The notes below the pieces were generated by a model. That model searched no databases and was not told the DNA's origin. It saw only the letters and a program-made list of their open reading frames with translations. From NCBI GenBank assembly GCA_964393275.1, contig CAYMTA010000009.1, positions 54,807 to 118,806 on the forward strand: DNA of 64,000 nucleotides, read 5' to 3'. The stretch comes from SLRI01 sp964393275. Its GTDB lineage: Bacteria; Pseudomonadota; Alphaproteobacteria; Geminicoccales; Geminicoccaceae. Both the position numbers and the translations under genes were made by a program. Every line of letters starts with the position of its first letter. Position 1 is the stretch's first letter. Shown one piece after another: positions 63,633 to 64,000 of the stretch.

Positions 63633-64000
63633 TCACTCCTCGGCCACGACCGGGTTGGTCAGCACCCCCACCCCCTCGACCTCGATCTCGACGACATCAC
63701 CCGGCCGGATCGGACCGACCCCCGAGGGCGTGCCGGTCAGGATCACGTCGCCCGGCAGGAGCGTGATGGCGGTGCTGAGATAGGCCACGAGCTCGGCGAC
63801 CGAGAAGAGCAGGTCCGAGGTCGAGCTCGACTGCCGGACCTCGCCGTTGACCCTGGCGCCGATGCGAAGGTTCGTCGGATCGAGGCCGGTGGCGATGGTC
63901 GGACCCAGGGGACAGAAGCTGTCGAAGCCCTTGGAGAGCACCAGCGCCCCCTGCGCCATCTCGGCCTTCTGGATCACCCGCTCGCTCACATCGTTGGCGC
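63633..64000 (-). CDS. Fumarylacetoacetate hydrolase family protein, C-terminal part (runs off right edge)
   Basis: About 122 residues are visible; the frame stays open to the window edge, where it reads ANDVSERVIQKAE before the first in-window start. Motifs KGFDSFCPLGPTIATG, LRIGARVNGEVRQSSSTSDL, LVAYLSTAITLLPGDVILTG and TPSGVGPIRPGDVVEIEVEG are those of FAH-domain enzymes (HpcE/ureidoglycolate lyase-like): metal-bound hydrolases or decarboxylases of aromatic and hydroxy-acid pathways. The exact substrate is not readable. It is convergent with the pseudogene (4-base gap). Confidence 0.9.
   Translation of the reverse strand, partial: ANDVSERVIQKAEMAQGALVLSKGFDSFCPLGPTIATGLDPTNLRIGARVNGEVRQSSSTSDLLFSVAELVAYLSTAITLLPGDVILTGTPSGVGPIRPGDVVEIEVEGVGVLTNPVVAEE

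Noticed and set aside
1..64000. CRISPR arrays, insertion sequences, integrases or phage genes
   Set aside because: No regularly spaced direct repeats, transposase or integrase motifs, or att-like duplications were seen on either strand; the lone tRNA-Arg has no adjacent integrase.

Overview
The window is GC-rich, gene-dense bacterial DNA with many ATGA, TGATG and TTGA overlaps, frequent GTG or TTG starts and short intergenic gaps. I infer a denitrifying or NO-reducing alphaproteobacterium, probably in or near Rhodospirillales. The reasons are a stand-alone NDUFS4-like complex I accessory subunit (typical of Alphaproteobacteria and mitochondria), a complete nirS/heme d1 cluster, the YdbH-YnbE-YdbL set and the PutA/PPK2/Xsc complement. 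No rRNA, CRISPR array, insertion sequence or phage gene is visible. There is one tRNA (Arg, anticodon TCT).

Layout. (1) 1-7.1 kb: the end of an unidentified ORF, a TPR-SPINDLY glycosyltransferase, and a compact putative secretion island. The island has three small Sec-exported proteins sharing the motif [M/V]-[K/R]-L-[D/S]-A-x-[Q/L]-[M/L]-D-x-V-T-A, a divergently transcribed Tat-exported C39-like peptidase with an intact catalytic set, a coiled-coil plus beta-barrel outer-membrane protein resembling FapF, and a LuxR-type regulator with a degenerate receiver. (2) 7.5-12.8 kb: DUF1045, PhnM, YdbL, YnbE, a short YdbH and PPK2, then an exported hypothetical protein. (3) 12.8-20.4 kb: a sulfonate/amine module with Xsc, an FAD-GcvT demethylating dehydrogenase, alanine dehydrogenase, and a TDT-family exporter. 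(4) 20.2-32.1 kb: housekeeping and metabolic genes (DUF488, Gfo/Idh/MocA oxidoreductase, PutA, LarE, PPOX flavoprotein, CDF transporter, isochorismatase-like hydrolase, DEAD-box helicase, solo RAM domain, Nudix, NDUFS4-like) and tRNA-Arg.

(5) 32.2-55.8 kb is a large nitrogen-oxide respiration island. A Crp/Fnr (Dnr/Nnr-type) regulator comes first, and TTGAC-N4-[G/A]TCAA operators recur at four places. A first operon encodes a cytochrome c'-like protein, a small membrane protein, a Cu_A subunit II and a heme-copper subunit I that lacks the oxidase active-site tyrosine (candidate Cu_A-type NO reductase). It also encodes heme O synthase, two Sco proteins, a cytochrome b / ferredoxin / MvhD-like fusion, an uncharacterised membrane-anchored protein and bacteriohemerythrin. 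A convergent nir cluster follows in the order nirS-E-C-F-D-L-G-H-J-N-cbiX. Divergent from nirS lies nirI (NosR-like), a small membrane protein and an ApbE flavin transferase.

(6) 55.8-64 kb: a hydantoinase/oxoprolinase-type hyuA-hyuB pair and a complete SsuABC/NMT1-type ABC importer. These are preceded by an 18-bp perfect palindrome and followed by a TetR regulator, forming a likely regulon. At the right end are a frameshifted, internally deleted aminotransferase/phosphotransferase remnant and the C-terminal part of a fumarylacetoacetate-hydrolase-family gene.
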